Origin: Magnaporthiopsis rhizophila
Taxonomy: Eukaryota; Ascomycota; Sordariomycetes; Magnaporthales; Magnaporthaceae
NCBI GenBank assembly: GCA_003049465.1
Contig: PYSS01000074.1
Span: 62,001 to 126,000 of the forward strand
Length of the DNA: 64,000 nucleotides
Direction: 5' to 3'
Under the pieces are notes generated by a model. The model saw only the letters and a list, made by a program, of their open reading frames with translations, made no database searches and was not told where the DNA came from. The position numbers were made by a program, and so were the translations under genes. Of this stretch, positions 21,760-32,554 are shown piece by piece. How positions within the stretch are numbered: the stretch's first letter is position 1; each line of letters opens with the position of its first letter.

Positions 21760-22984
21760 TTTGAAAGAAGAGGGGGTTTTGTTTGTTGGAGCAAAGAAGG
21801 AATAAGGGTTGGTAAAAAGGCGGTGAAATCAGCGACGCCTGGTCGATTCGAATCGAAGAAAAGAGAACTGAAAGAAGGACTTGGCTAAACGACACCGGGT
21901 CGTGATTATCGTGGGCTGGCAGTGAAGGAGTGGGTGGTGGAAGAAGGGGAGCAAAATGACGACGAGGACGGAGAGGCCGTTTGGTTTTTATAATCCAATG
22001 TTAACCTTTCTGGCGATCACTTGCCCTTCCCGGAGATGCGGATGGGGGGTATCGGATGATCGCCCCGAGCAACGCCCGTCGTCCCATGTTGTCACCCTTC
22101 CTTGCCCTTGCAGTGATTTCCTCTCTCTCTCCATCTCGCACGGACCTGGTCTGGCAATTCGGGTGCATTGTAAGCGAACGCTTCGAAATCGCGACCGTTG
22201 ACGTCTGCGGTTAGATCTCGCCCGCTCTTGGCGACAGCCGCTCGGCTTGTTCGGGATGCGAAACTGCCATGGTGGCAGGGCAGAAGGTGAGGGAAAATGC
22301 AGGTCCCGCGACGAGTGATCGACAGCCCCTGTAGCATCTGATGCTGCCGCAGTCCGCTTTCGTGTGCTGATGTTTGAGGGAGCTGGCAATGCTTAGCGAA
22401 AGATAGCAAAGCCGGATGCTGGAACCGATTCGATCTGCAGGGGCCCCCTTTTCCTGTCGTTCTGCGTCCGAAGGCGGTTAGGTCGTTGCCACTGGAGCAG
22501 ATTGAGTTGTGATGCCTGGCAGCAATCAGAATCAGCCAGCAGCTTGGCTCTGGAGCAGAAGCAACATCAGCTCTGGCGCCTCGAATCTCGCAGTCGCTGC
22601 ACGAACTCATGGACAGTGCAAGGTAGGCTCAACTGGCTGGAACACCCCGCATGAGATGAATCCATTCACCCGCAGGACAAGACAAACTGTTGGAAAGTGC
22701 GCCGCACGGCCTGCAACTACCCGATGTTTCGCCATCCTGGCTCCGGCTCCTCCTTCTCGCCCCTGGAGGCCTCGAAAAAGTCGTTGCGTGCCGCTAAAAG
22801 CTGCCCATGCCGGGGCACGTCGGAACCCTCTGGCGTGATGCAGAGTTTACCTCCGCTGGTGGGACGATTTCGACTCCGTTTCTCAACGGCCGTCTTTCGA
22901 TTGTTAGGGCGCGTATCCTAGCGTCAGATTCCCTGCTTCTTTCCCATTGCCGCGTCTCGAATCATTCCGAGTTTCGGCGCCTGC
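21760..22984. other. Intergenic between the Cys-rich protein and the HET remnant
   Basis: It contains a TATA-like element near 21985 for the minus-strand gene. I looked for a HET domain in all frames upstream of the HET C-terminal remnant and saw none. Confidence 0.4.
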
Positions 22985-23482
22985 ATGGACTGGAGGGACA
23001 AGACTCTGGCCAAGGGCCTTGACCCGGACACGATGGACCTTCCGCCGGTACCAGAGCTGGGTTTGCCTGACATGATGCTGGAATCCGAGGCGGACTGGTT
23101 GAACGAGACCCTGTTCGCGCTGCAGATGCTGCCCGGCTACGAGCAGACCATCCCCGCCAAGATGCGGTTCCTCTACCGGATGATGGCGCGAAAGATGATG
23201 CTGCGGTCGTTCGCCATCACGAAGGAGGGGCACATGATGCTGGTGCCGCCGGGCACCAACAAGGGCGACGCCGTGTGCATTTTTGCGGGCGCCAAGACCC
23301 CCTATATCCTGCGCAGGGACGAGTGCCATCCTCCTCGCGATGCTGGCGAGATGGCTGTATGGGAGTACGGGGACGAGGAAGACGAGATCTGGCGACTGTA
23401 CGGAGAGGCGTACGTGCACTGCATGATGGACGCCCAGATTCTTGGCAAGCGCATTTACCAGCGTTGGTTCGAGTTGCGGTAG
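22985..23482 (+). pseudogene. C-terminal remnant of a HET-domain (heterokaryon incompatibility) protein
   Basis: An open frame of 165 residues matches only the C-terminal region typical of fungal HET-domain proteins. The pattern is a segment like GDAVCIFAGAKTPYILR, then WRLYGEAYVHCMMDAQIL, then the end. Full-length family members are usually 500 residues or more with an N-terminal HET domain, which controls self/non-self recognition at hyphal fusion. No HET domain is visible in the 1.2 kb upstream. It could still be expressed as a short protein, since the frame is intact and has an ATG at 22985. A truncated relic is the simpler reading. HET genes often form large, fast-evolving families with many fragments. 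Confidence 0.6.
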
Positions 23483-24036
23483 CCAAGAGTCACGGCCAAG
23501 GGGGCGCGGGCTTCTCGTTGGTACGCTGACTCCATTTGTTCAAGATTCGCGATGGGTTCCCTGGGCACCGGTTTGTGGGCATTGCGGACCCAAGAGACAT
23601 TATGACAGTGTAAACGATGGGTGTTGGTTGAGGTGCTCATGGTGAAGGAGTAAGCCGCAGGGATTTCAATCGCCAACAGACAGGGCTGTGCAGCGTCCCT
23701 TCCGGCCAGTCCCGCCTGGACGCTCCATAGCGAGGCTAAAAAAAGACATGAGGAAGCAACATCACGACCAACAACACCAAGAATCGTCGGCCATGATGAC
23801 CAAGAACAGCCGCGAAGCAGTACATAAAAGTTTGAACACCGGCGGATTGGAAAATCACAACGCATCGCAACATCTTTTCAACTCTGCTTCCAACCTCGAC
23901 TTCGATTCAGTGTTTATCAACAAACCATTTCGGCATCGCATCAGCTACCGATCCATAAGACCAACAAGCACATTCATCTTCCATTTTGCCCGTCTTCCAA
24001 GTTATATTCATATTTCCCAAAATCTCCGCGAACAAA
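23483..24036. other. Intergenic, nothing recognised
   Basis: Between the HET remnant and the Gly/Ala-rich secreted protein. It probably includes the promoter of the latter. Confidence 0.4.
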
Positions 24037-24657
24037 ATGGTCCACGTCAAGCACGCCGCCCTGTTCACCCTGGCCGCCAGCCTCGCATCCGCCGCCCCCC
24101 TGACGAGAAACGGTCTCGGCACGGGCAAGAACGTGCCGTTTTTCAAGAGGAACGTGGATGCGTCTTTCGATAGCCCCATTGTCCCTGATTCAAACACGCC
24201 CAAGGCTCCTGCTGTATGGGGCGGCGCCCAACCACCGCCCGCCGGGGCTGGCAGCGGCGGCGGCAGCACCACCGCAACCGCCTCGAGCGGGCCGGGCGGC
24301 AGCGCCAAGGCAAGCTCCTACAGCCACGGCACAGGCGGCGCGACCACCAACCTCGAGACCAATGGGTCCGCCACGGCATCCGGAGGCGCTACCGTCGGCG
24401 GCGCCGCCGGGCCGCCCTCTCCCCAAAAAGTGCCTGGTGTTACGCCTCCTGGCCCGTCCGGCACGGGGAAACAACAGGGCCTGCCCCTTGCGCCGAACCC
24501 CATGCACAACGGAGCGGGTGCAAGCGGCGTGGGAGGCGGCGAGCCTGCGCCTATTGGGTCTGATGGTGGCGCGCCGGACGGCGGGGCTGACGTCCCGCCC
24601 GCCGAACCTGCGGCCGAGGGTAGCGCGGCGGAGGAGGGAGACGCTACGAGCACATGA
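24037..24657 (+). CDS. Secreted Gly/Ala/Ser/Pro-rich low-complexity protein
   Basis: 206 residues, single exon, with a clear signal peptide (MVHVKHAALFTLAASLASAAP) at the ATG at 24037. A dibasic KR at about residue 38 could be a Kex2 site. From about residue 60 the protein is intrinsically disordered: Gly-Gly-Ser and Ala-Thr-Ala repeats, Pro-rich pieces, and an acidic end (AAEGSAAEEGDATST). There are no cysteines after the leader and no recognisable domain. This composition fits a cell-wall or matrix structural protein, but that is inference. The absence of stops through 600 bases of GC-rich repeats supports translation in this frame, although antisense frames are also partly open. Confidence 0.65.
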   Translation: MVHVKHAALFTLAASLASAAPLTRNGLGTGKNVPFFKRNVDASFDSPIVPDSNTPKAPAVWGGAQPPPAGAGSGGGSTTATASSGPGGSAKASSYSHGTGGATTNLETNGSATASGGATVGGAAGPPSPQKVPGVTPPGPSGTGKQQGLPLAPNPMHNGAGASGVGGGEPAPIGSDGGAPDGGADVPPAEPAAEGSAAEEGDATST

Positions 24658-25315
24658 GGACGTTAATACGTCCGGAGAGTAGGTTGGACTCTTCGGAACG
24701 TGAAATAGCTGCCAAATATGCTTGGGCTATCGACTTTCACATGGTGTTAGAGGCTGGGTGGCATGGAGGGATATGAGGACGGGGAGGGTCGGTGTTAACG
24801 GGGGTTGGATGGGCGTTTGTCAAATTATTTGTGTTTAGTGTTAAAACAAATTGGCTTCATACCAGCCAACAGCTCTTTGGTCTTCGTATGCAAAGCTTGC
24901 TCGCCTGTGAGCAGCGCCTGCAATGGCCATCCCTTTTTTGCTGGGTTCGATGACAGCGCGCCTGCCTTAATTTGGAATTGCAGCACAGAGCTTGCTTACA
25001 CCATCCTCTACAGAGCTCGGAAACATTTCACTTTCTTGTCACTGCTGGAGGTGTTTTGTCACGGCACTACGCTTCCAACCTAACGAAGGACGCCAGACAT
25101 ATCTGCCAGCCGTTTCGTGCCAGCAAGCTCATTCGACACAATATCTCCCCAGCATGCATGTGACCAAACCGTTATAAAATTGGTCATTTCATTATTACAT
25201 TAGACCATTACATACACCAGATGCGCATATCCCGTTCTCCCATGCACAAACGAACAACACCAACTCTCAACTACATCCCCACCCCCCCACAGCATTCCGC
25301 CCCCGAAATTGGCGC
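24658..25315. other. Convergent intergenic region
   Basis: 3' ends of a plus-strand and a minus-strand gene meet here. No gene, RNA or repeat recognised. Confidence 0.4.
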
Positions 25316-25762
25316 CTACCAGCTGATGGACTGGGGCTGGAAGCTCAGGTCGGGCTTGACGACCTGGCCGTTGGCGAGCTGCTTGTCGGTGTAGGCCGGC
25401 CAGACGATGAGGCGCTGGGCAAAGTCGACGACGGCCCAGGTAGTGAAGCCGTTCTCGTCGCCCCAGTGGCCGTCCCAGCCGGAGCTGACCTTGTACGGCC
25501 CGCAGGTGACGTCGTCGACGCGGGCGCGCGACGCGCGGGACGCGGCGTTGACGACGTACGAGCAGGGCGTGGCGGCCGCCAGGTGGGTGTCGACGCCGAA
25601 CTCGACGGTGCACGACGTGTCGTCCGCGCTGCAGGTGCGCTTGAAGTTGGCGATGGTCCACTGCGGCACCGCGGCCACCATGGACTGGGCCTCCTCGGGC
25701 ACGGGCGCGGCCGAGACGGCGGCGACGAGGAGGGAGAGGAGGGCGGTCTTGGAGAAGTGCAT
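25316..25762 (-). CDS. Small secreted protein, 148 aa, four cysteines
   Basis: Single exon. Signal peptide MHFSKTALLSLLVAAVSAAP, then a short pro-region and the conserved-looking opening QWTIANFKRTCSADDTSCTVEFGVDTH. Cysteines occur in RTCSADDTSC, PCSYVV and VTCGPY, enough for two disulphides. The rest is rich in aromatic and beta-prone segments (WDGHWGDENGFTTWAVVDF). It matches the style of a common family of fungal small secreted proteins of unknown function that open with W-x-I-x-x-F-x-R-x-C. The upstream box CGCCCTTTTATA at 25926 is identical to that of the GH6 gene, suggesting shared expression. Confidence 0.82.
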   Translation of the reverse strand: MHFSKTALLSLLVAAVSAAPVPEEAQSMVAAVPQWTIANFKRTCSADDTSCTVEFGVDTHLAAATPCSYVVNAASRASRARVDDVTCGPYKVSSGWDGHWGDENGFTTWAVVDFAQRLIVWPAYTDKQLANGQVVKPDLSFQPQSISW

Positions 25763-28131
25763 TTTTTTTGTTGGTTGAGTGATGGAATTAGGTATTAGGG
25801 TAGGTAGGCAGATATCGAGGATCTCGTGTGAATGACGAGCGAGTGACTAGCTGGCTGGCTTGCTTGATGATCGAGGTGATGATGATGGAGGGAGACAAAC
25901 ACAACCACTTTGACGGACACGAAGGCGCCCTTTTATACAGCTCAGTAGCGTTGTGTGGTCTCGCCATGGTCACCGGACCCCTTCCGCTCAGACTGGTAGC
26001 TGCCAAGGGCCGAAGTCGATGGAAGCCCCCGACGACAGCCACGAGTGAGGTCTGCCCACGCCTCGCTGCATGCGAGCTTACCGAGTCCCCGCTGCCAAAG
26101 TTCGTGATCGGCAATAGAGTCATGTCATGTCATCCGTCAATGTCATGGAAAAGGTCCTCACGAGATCACGAGACGGTGGGTTTCTGGTGGCCCAAGGGGA
26201 AAAAAAAAAGCATACCCCGCAGAAAAGCGGCCGCGGTGCAACGTGCTGTCAGGAAGGCCGATTGAGGGGACTGTGCCGCCAGCCACGCTGTGGGCCAGCC
26301 ATTCGGGCAGCGCGAGACAGAAAACACGAACAGAATAAATTCCCCGGCTGGCGGCAGTTGCAGGCCAATCTGGGGCCTTGGATGCATAGTGCCACGATAC
26401 GAACGGGAAGGATGCGCTGCGAGCCGGCCATCAGCGCTTAGTGGGTTACCACCTCGTATTGAAGGCTGCACTGCTGCAGGGGACCATACCCGAAGGCACA
26501 TAAGCCGGCGATGAGCCGAATCGGTTTGGATCGCCGTGGCCCACTGGTACCGGCAACAACATTAATAACCTATTTCCAGTATCAATCGGCTGTCGCTGGT
26601 TGTCCGTTGGTGTCGAATAGGTGGTACGAGTGAGGGAAAGTTTGAGGCGGTCAATGCCTCAGGCAGTCGACAGTCAATCACGGGGAGGAAAAGGAGCTGG
26701 GAATCTCTGTCTCGCCATGTTGTTTCGCAACATCCTTCGAGTCGCATCCCGACTACCGAACCCGTTGCCGATCTACCGAAGGCGCCTGAGGGCTAATTAG
26801 CCTCGGAGCCACATGTTTGTTATTGCCCAACTGGCCCTTGCGTCAATGCCACCAAACGAACTAGATACACATACACGTCTGGCTGCCCAGCATTGACACG
26901 ATTATTCGGCTGCCCATCCATACTACCCATCGCCAACATCCTGTGGGACTGGAGACGCAACAGACGCGCGTCGACACAGTGGCGGGTCCTTGAGGAAGTC
27001 TTGGAATTGGTGGCCTAGCACGACACGGAACAAATGGACGGGTTGACGTCGATTTTGTGCGCGTGGGATGTCGATGTACATGTACATGTAGATGGAGTGC
27101 AAAGTCCCAACAGCACGCGGGGTGACCACGATTGAAGTTCATCCGACATTTGGAGGGGGCCGTCTGTCGCTTCGCGGCCGAGGTTTGCTTGACTCGCACC
27201 CCAGGTTTCCGAGTCGGGAGATACGGCAGCATCCCACCCTGGATGCATGAGCCTTTCCGACGATGGTGGAGAGAAGCTCAAACGTGCCGCGCTGCTTTAA
27301 ATACCACGTAAATGTCACGACCCCAGCCGGCGTCTTCCCGTTCAGGTTTCGGAAAACAAGGTTGTATGCCCACCTGGGGACTGTCATTGTGGGGCCCCTA
27401 GGTATCAAAACTTTCGCCATCTGAAAAAGAATAACTCCATGTCCCGAAATCATAAAAGTATCAACCCAATTCTTAATGTTAAAAAGATATAGGATATAAG
27501 TTAAATATCGCCTTTGTCGTGTGATAATCTCGTTGGAATTTGGGGTTTTGGCAACGCTTGCCACTTGGGGTGGGGAAAGTCGCGACAGGGTGTCCACAAT
27601 TATAATCCATCCGATCTGGGGTTTACCTGCGCAGACGACCGTCCCGTTCGTCCCGCACGTCGGATGGAAATAGAAGCATAAATGTTGGGGATCCATGAGA
27701 AAGCACGGCTCTATCTTGGTGGCCCTACCCTTGGGCCGCGATATTCTGGTAGGGTAATTCCTAGGGTATGGACGTCTAGCCGAAACCAGAACCTCAAGCC
27801 GTCGACGGCGGATTCAACGATATAAACACGCTGTGCCGTCGCCCCAACGACATGGCTTTTACTCCTCCAACCCATCGCTCTCCGATCCGACTTTCTCCTT
27901 AGTCTCTTCCTTACTGTCTCTTATTTTCTTTTCCTAACTGTTTTTTTTTATTTCATTCCCTATCTCCCTTCTCTTGTTCTTTTGTTCTGTTTCGTTTCTC
28001 GACCTCCCGGGCAAACAGGCGAATAGCTACGCGCGCTCGAGCACATTCGATCATAACTATCACTCTTAGATCAAATCGATTGGCCTTCCTTTTTTTTTCT
28101 TCATTGCATTCACAACCGACAAGGACGAAAA
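25763..28131. other. Divergent intergenic region of 2.4 kb
   Basis: Holds the promoter of the minus-strand 148-residue protein (TATA box at 25926-25937) and of the plus-strand feruloyl esterase. A TATAAA lies at 27821, and a pyrimidine-rich leader covers 27890-28000. The frame at 27139-27696 on the minus strand is open but has no recognisable motif, and I do not call it a gene. Confidence 0.4.
25926..25937 (-). promoter_or_regulatory. TATA-containing box shared with two other secreted genes
   Basis: CGCCCTTTTATA on the plus strand, about 164 bp upstream of the start at 25762. Identical to the boxes at 20373 and 30929. Confidence 0.65.
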
Positions 28132-28968
28132 ATGCTCGCCTCGGTCCTCTCATCGGCGCTCGTCGCCGTCCTCGCTCTCGCGCCCGGCATCTCCGCGGCC
28201 AAGCCCTCGAGCGGGTGCAGCAACAAGGCGCCCAAGCTCAAGAACGGCGTCAACAAGATCGCGGTCAACGGCACGGAGCGCCAGTTCATCCTCGCGGCGC
28301 CCACGGGCGGCGACAGCAAGGCGCCCAAGAAGCTCATCTTCGCCTTCCACTGGCGCGGCGCCACCATGGACAACGTCGTCAACGACCCGGCCAACCTCAA
28401 CAAGTTCTACGGGCTCCAGGCCAAGGCCGGCGGCTCGGCCATCTTTGTGGCGCCCGACGGGCTCGGAAAGGGGTGGGAGAACCCCGGCGGGCGCGACGTC
28501 ACCTTTGTCGACGCCGTGATCAAGGCCATCGAGGCCGACATGTGCGTGGACCAGTCGCAGCGCTTCGCCGTGGGCTTCAGCTACGGCGGCGCCATGTCCT
28601 TCTCGCTGGCCTGCTCGCGCGCCTCGCAGTTCAAGGCCGTCGCCGTCCAGGGTGCCGGCGAGGTCAGCGGCTGCGACGGCCCCACCGGCCCCATCTCGTA
28701 CCTGGCCATCCACGGCGACAAAGATGACGTCCTGCCTCTGTCGAAGGGCACGGAGATCGCCAACAAGATCGCAAAGGCCAACGGCTGCAAGCCCTGGGTG
28801 GGCCCCGGCAAAGCCCCCAAAGACTCGTTCCAGGTCTCCGACTTGTCCGGCTGCAAGAAGCCCGTCCGCTTCATCACCTTTGACGGCCCCCACGTTCCGG
28901 CGCCCCTCGGCGTCCACAACGGCCTGCAGGCCGGCGCCATCTGGGACTTTTTCACCAAGAACGCCTGA
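28132..28968 (+). CDS. Secreted feruloyl esterase, carbohydrate esterase family 1 type
   Basis: 278 residues, no intron. Signal peptide MLASVLSSALVAVLALAPGISA. The alpha/beta-hydrolase core shows the nucleophile Ser150 in GFSYGGAMS, an acid in HGDKDD (Asp198 or Asp199) and His254 in DGPHVPA. Early landmarks GCSNKAPKL and AFHWRGATMDNV match fungal feruloyl esterases of the CE1/FaeD-type group, which also resemble acetyl xylan esterases and PHB depolymerase-like esterases. The enzyme hydrolyses ferulate esters that tie arabinoxylan to lignin. There is no CBM1: the protein ends right after the catalytic domain (WDFFTKNA). The gene faces away from the 148-residue secreted protein and converges on the GH6 gene. 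Confidence 0.87.
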   Translation: MLASVLSSALVAVLALAPGISAAKPSSGCSNKAPKLKNGVNKIAVNGTERQFILAAPTGGDSKAPKKLIFAFHWRGATMDNVVNDPANLNKFYGLQAKAGGSAIFVAPDGLGKGWENPGGRDVTFVDAVIKAIEADMCVDQSQRFAVGFSYGGAMSFSLACSRASQFKAVAVQGAGEVSGCDGPTGPISYLAIHGDKDDVLPLSKGTEIANKIAKANGCKPWVGPGKAPKDSFQVSDLSGCKKPVRFITFDGPHVPAPLGVHNGLQAGAIWDFFTKNA

Positions 28969-28986
28969 GTGGGTGATCATTATCTT

Positions 28987-28988
<2 letters not shown>

Positions 28989-29033
<45 letters not shown>
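28989..29033. repeat. GT dinucleotide microsatellite
   Basis: About 22 uninterrupted GT units directly after the feruloyl esterase stop codon, within its presumed 3' untranslated region or terminator. Confidence 0.95.
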
Positions 29034-29038
<5 letters not shown>

Positions 29039-29298
29039 ATATGATGGGGAGAAACTGTACATATGGGACGGCGTTACGATGATACCTTGGTTTAGCGGTC
29101 GTGCATCCATCTGGTATTGTGCTGCAATGAGATATGAGGAATATATACATTTGATCTTGCGAACACTTTTTTTTTTTTTTCACCTGCTCCGTCCCCCCCT
29201 TGTATTCCTCCCCGCTGTGAACCACCCACTCCCGCCCCTAACGAACCACCAGCCGCTGCGCTAGGCTGTAGCAACCCGCAGCATCAGGCCTGCCCGTC

Positions 29299-30251
29299 TT
29301 AAAAGGCCGGGTTGGCGTTGCGGAGGAGCATCTCAAAGTAGTCCTGGTTCCACTGCCCGGCCTCGGGCGACGGCTTGTAGGCGTCGCTCATGCCGCAGAA
29401 GCTGTCGTAGCGGTCGGCGCTCGTGTCGCTCGTGCCGTCCGACTCGCCGCCGGGCTTGACCCACACGAAGGCGTCGACCAGGTTCGAGCCCGTGTCGGAC
29501 GTCGGGCGCACGCCGAAGCCGGCGCCGTTGACGTTGCACCAGTGGCCCCATTCCTCGCGGAGGCCTTGGACGCCGTTTCTGCGGAGTAGAAAATAAGGTT
29601 ATTGGTGTTCGAATTGAAAAAAAAATGATTGTTAGGTGACTGGGAGGTTCACTAACCGTCCAGTGTCGACGATGGCGTTGTTGGGCATGCCGGCCGATTT
29701 GAGGGCGGCGCCGAACAGGTCCGTGTACAGCTTCTCGTTCTGCGCCTTGTTCCATTGCGCGTCAGAGGCGCCGGAAAACTCGCCAGGAGTAAGGTCCCTA
29801 CAGAAGGCAAATTATCCTTTGTTAGAGAAATCGCGCCCGATACTGGGGTACGGTAAAATGCGCCCAACTCACCAGGCGTTCCAGCCAGCGACGTTGGTGG
29901 CGATACCACGGAACTGCGAGGGCGAGCCGCCGGCCTTGTAGGCCTTGGCGAGTTCCTGGGCCCCGGGCTTCAGGTTGTCGTTCCAGCCCAGCCAGCCGCC
30001 GTGGCCGGCGTCGAGGTACATGACCACGTTGGGCAGGTTCAGCTGGCGGATGGCGTAGGCCACGCCGTCGCGGTAGCCGGCGGCCGACCGCTGGCAGGTC
30101 TGCAGGTCGCTGTTGGTGACCAGATTGGGCAGCGAATCGGGCTCGATGACCAGGGCAAACGCCGTGTTCGGCTTGGACTTGAGGAGCGCCGCGATCTCTG
30201 TGGGGGTTCGCAGCAAATTTATGCGTCAGTGCCAACCTGTGTTGACCAAGT

Positions 30252-30294
<43 letters not shown>

Positions 30295-30809
30295 GGGGGC
30301 TGCTTACTGTCGATGTACTCGGTCTTGTACCGCGAGAGCTCGCCCACTTTCAGTTCTCCGTTGGACGCTTTTGCCGCACAGTCCCGGCCGGGCAGGTCGT
30401 AGACGACGACACCGAGGATGTGGTCGCAAGGGATCTCGGTCTCGAGCTCGGCCGCCAGGCGATCGATGTTGGCGATGGTGTCACTGTTTAGGTGTGGTAT
30501 CGCAGACCGTCAGCATCGAGCCTAGGTAGGGATCTAAAGCAGAACGGGCTACACAACTTACACCCAGAGGAAGGACCCGACATCGGCAACCTTGGCGGCG
30601 GCCTCGGCCAGGCTGGGATCGCTGATGTCCTTGACCGCCTGCTCGACCTCGGACCGGTAGAACGAGTTGGGGTGCAGCGTGTACTGCTTGAAGACGTTGC
30701 TCTTGGCGTTGAGCCGGACGGGCGAACTGCAGGCACGCTTGCTGACCGTGGCCGAGGGGAGCGCGTTAGCGACCGCGGCCAGCGCCAGGAGTGCGGTGGA
30801 AGCCTTCAT
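29299..30809 (-). CDS. GH6 cellobiohydrolase, catalytic domain only
   Basis: Five exons: 30809-30562, 30483-30308, 30197-29873, 29797-29657 and 29578-29299. Together they encode 389 residues in frame. Signal peptide MKASTALLALAAVANA. GH6 landmarks: YDLPGRDCAAKASNGE, with Asp117 at the catalytic-acid position region; ALVIEPDSLPNLVTN, with Asp162; YLDAGHGGWLGW; and the WVKPGGESDGTSD active-site loop near the C-terminus. The enzyme cuts cellobiose from the non-reducing ends of cellulose. Many fungal GH6 enzymes carry an N-terminal CBM1 and linker; this one goes straight from the leader to the catalytic domain. The second intron (30307-30198) contains a 41-base poly-A run on the coding strand (poly-T at 30253-30293), unusual for a fungal intron. 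A strong TATA box lies at 30929-30940. Confidence 0.93.
30253..30293. repeat. Poly-T tract inside a GH6 intron
   Basis: 41 consecutive T on the plus strand. On the coding strand it is a poly-A run in the second intron of the GH6 gene, shortly after the splice donor. Confidence 0.95.
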
Positions 30810-32117
30810 CTTTTCGATATATTTTTTGCTTCTTTTTTTCTCCTGATAAACGCCTGCGAGAAAAACCCAATGGCGAGCGTGATGAGGCTAGAGCCATGCT
30901 ATCATCCAGACCAGCGACGCCCGTCCGCCGCCCTTTTATACTCGCGAGCAGCCATCATCTTGGCAACAGCTCAGTGTGATCGACGCCCTCGTTCTTGGCC
31001 CAAGGAGGAGTGTCCTCCGAAAGCTCTGCCGTCATCGCCGCCTCGCCACGCCCGCCAGAATGAGGGCCAAGCCCATAGCCATTCACCCCTGAAAGCCTTC
31101 GGGACGATCTTCCGCAGGGATACGGTGCTTGTTCGGTCGGGGCATTTACAGGACCCTCCTCCTCCTGCCTCGATCGGCAAAAGGGCGGCAAGGCGGATGA
31201 CGGAAAACGCGAAGCTTGTCTCTCCACAAAGCGGGCAGAGCAGCGCCCAGCCCGTCTTGGAAAGACGGGGTGAGATTGCGAGAATGCTTGGCCGGCTCCC
31301 GAACCCAGCGTCAGCATCTCAGCCAAGAGGTGGTCGTGGTATTTAACTGGGCGCGAGCCTTGCACGATGTATATTAGGGAAGCCACTCTTGCGCAGCCTC
31401 CCCTACTTCAGAAGGCCGCACATGATGGGGAACTAATAATCCGGGACAAGTCGGAGGACCTGGATGTTCGGAGCAGACGTCGTTCCGATCCAAAGTGCAG
31501 TGGGGCCCGATCAGTCGGTGATGAGTTGAAAGCCATCAAGTCAAGTACTTGCCCGTGGGAACCAGCCTCACGTGTCGTTGGAAGAGGGCCGCGCGGGGCG
31601 GAAGATCATGGTTCCAACCATTCTGGATATTAAAAATCCTCCCGCGTAAATGCCAGCGGCTAATGTCGCCCTGCTGATGTGCCCGCTGTACGTACTGGAC
31701 AACACTCCCGTTCTTTGGTTGATGGCGATCGCATGGCTTGGCCACTTTACAGCTGCTCTTTCCAGCCGAGACCGGGGTGCGTCGGGCGGCATCTGCCCGA
31801 TCCTGCTTGGTGAAGAGGCGGATGGGGTCCGCATCGTCCTCTAGCCTCGCCCTCCGGCAGGAGACACGCGAAGCTTTGCCACTACTCCCCAGCATCAGCT
31901 AATACCTCTCATATGCACGCCGGCCGTTAGGATGTGTGGCTTGGCCTCGCCCACGACGCCCGGGTGCATATGAGAGTGGGGAGGGGTGCAGGACAAGCGG
32001 CAAGCCCCCCGAGTCGCGCCGCTTTGGGTTGGAGAGCCCGCACATGCGGTAGGGTTCAGAAAATGACGCATTTGAAGCGAGGACCGGAGGCGCTCCATCA
32101 TCCAGTTCCACACTCTA
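30810..32117. other. Promoter region of the GH6 gene and spacer to the tRNA
   Basis: Contains the GH6 TATA box at 30929. No supported gene or repeat in the rest. Confidence 0.4.
30929..30940 (-). promoter_or_regulatory. TATA-containing box of the GH6 gene
   Basis: CGCCCTTTTATA on the plus strand, 120 bp upstream of the ATG. Identical to the boxes at 20373 and 25926. Confidence 0.7.
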
Positions 32118-32215
32118 GTCTTCGTGGCGCAATTGGCTAGCGCGTCTGACTGTTATACTGCATTCGTGGATGGCAAGTCATCAGGAGGTTCCTGGTTCGA
32201 GCCCAGGCGAGGACG
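32118..32215 (+). tRNA. tRNA-Asn (GTT) with a 24-nt intron
   Basis: The acceptor stem GTCTTCG pairs with CGAGGAC (one G-U pair), followed by discriminator G at 32215. The D arm is GCGCAATTGGCTAGCGC. The anticodon stem TCTGA/TCAGG flanks a loop with anticodon GTT at 32152-32154. A 24-nt intron follows position 37 (32156-32179), the canonical place for nuclear tRNA introns. The T arm is CCTGG-TTCGAGC-CCAGG. Confidence 0.9.
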
Positions 32216-32554
32216 CGAGCATCACCTTTTGCTGCGCGGAGCAAATCTTATGCCCGGGTTCGCATTGTAAGAGAGAATGAGCGAGCTTGGTCGTTACAGC
32301 ACACCGTTCTTTTTTCGGCGGCATATCTATGTGACCAACGCTTGCTCGCGGCACACCCATGTGGTAGACATGTCGGTATATATGGTGTTTCTATATACTC
32401 AGCTACTGCTGTCAACTATTTACATGGAATTAATGGAGTAAATGCTCCCGAATAGTATGGTTGGACTAGGCTATGCTATCCCTTCCTCTTACTAGGTTTG
32501 CTGCGTTTCTGCAGTCGACTAGCCGAACTCGGGTCCCGTCTGCTAGGCGGCTCT
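32216..32554. other. Intergenic, nothing recognised
   Basis: Between the tRNA and the 3' end of the GH131 gene. It may contain the tRNA terminator region and the 3' untranslated region of the GH131 gene. Confidence 0.4.

Noticed and set aside
27139..27696. 185-residue open frame on the minus strand
   Set aside because: No signal peptide, domain or motif; it covers AT-rich promoter-like sequence upstream of the feruloyl esterase and has no codon-usage resemblance to nearby genes.
28989..29033. GT repeat as a coding Cys-Val repeat
   Set aside because: It is a simple dinucleotide microsatellite after a stop codon, open in several frames by composition.
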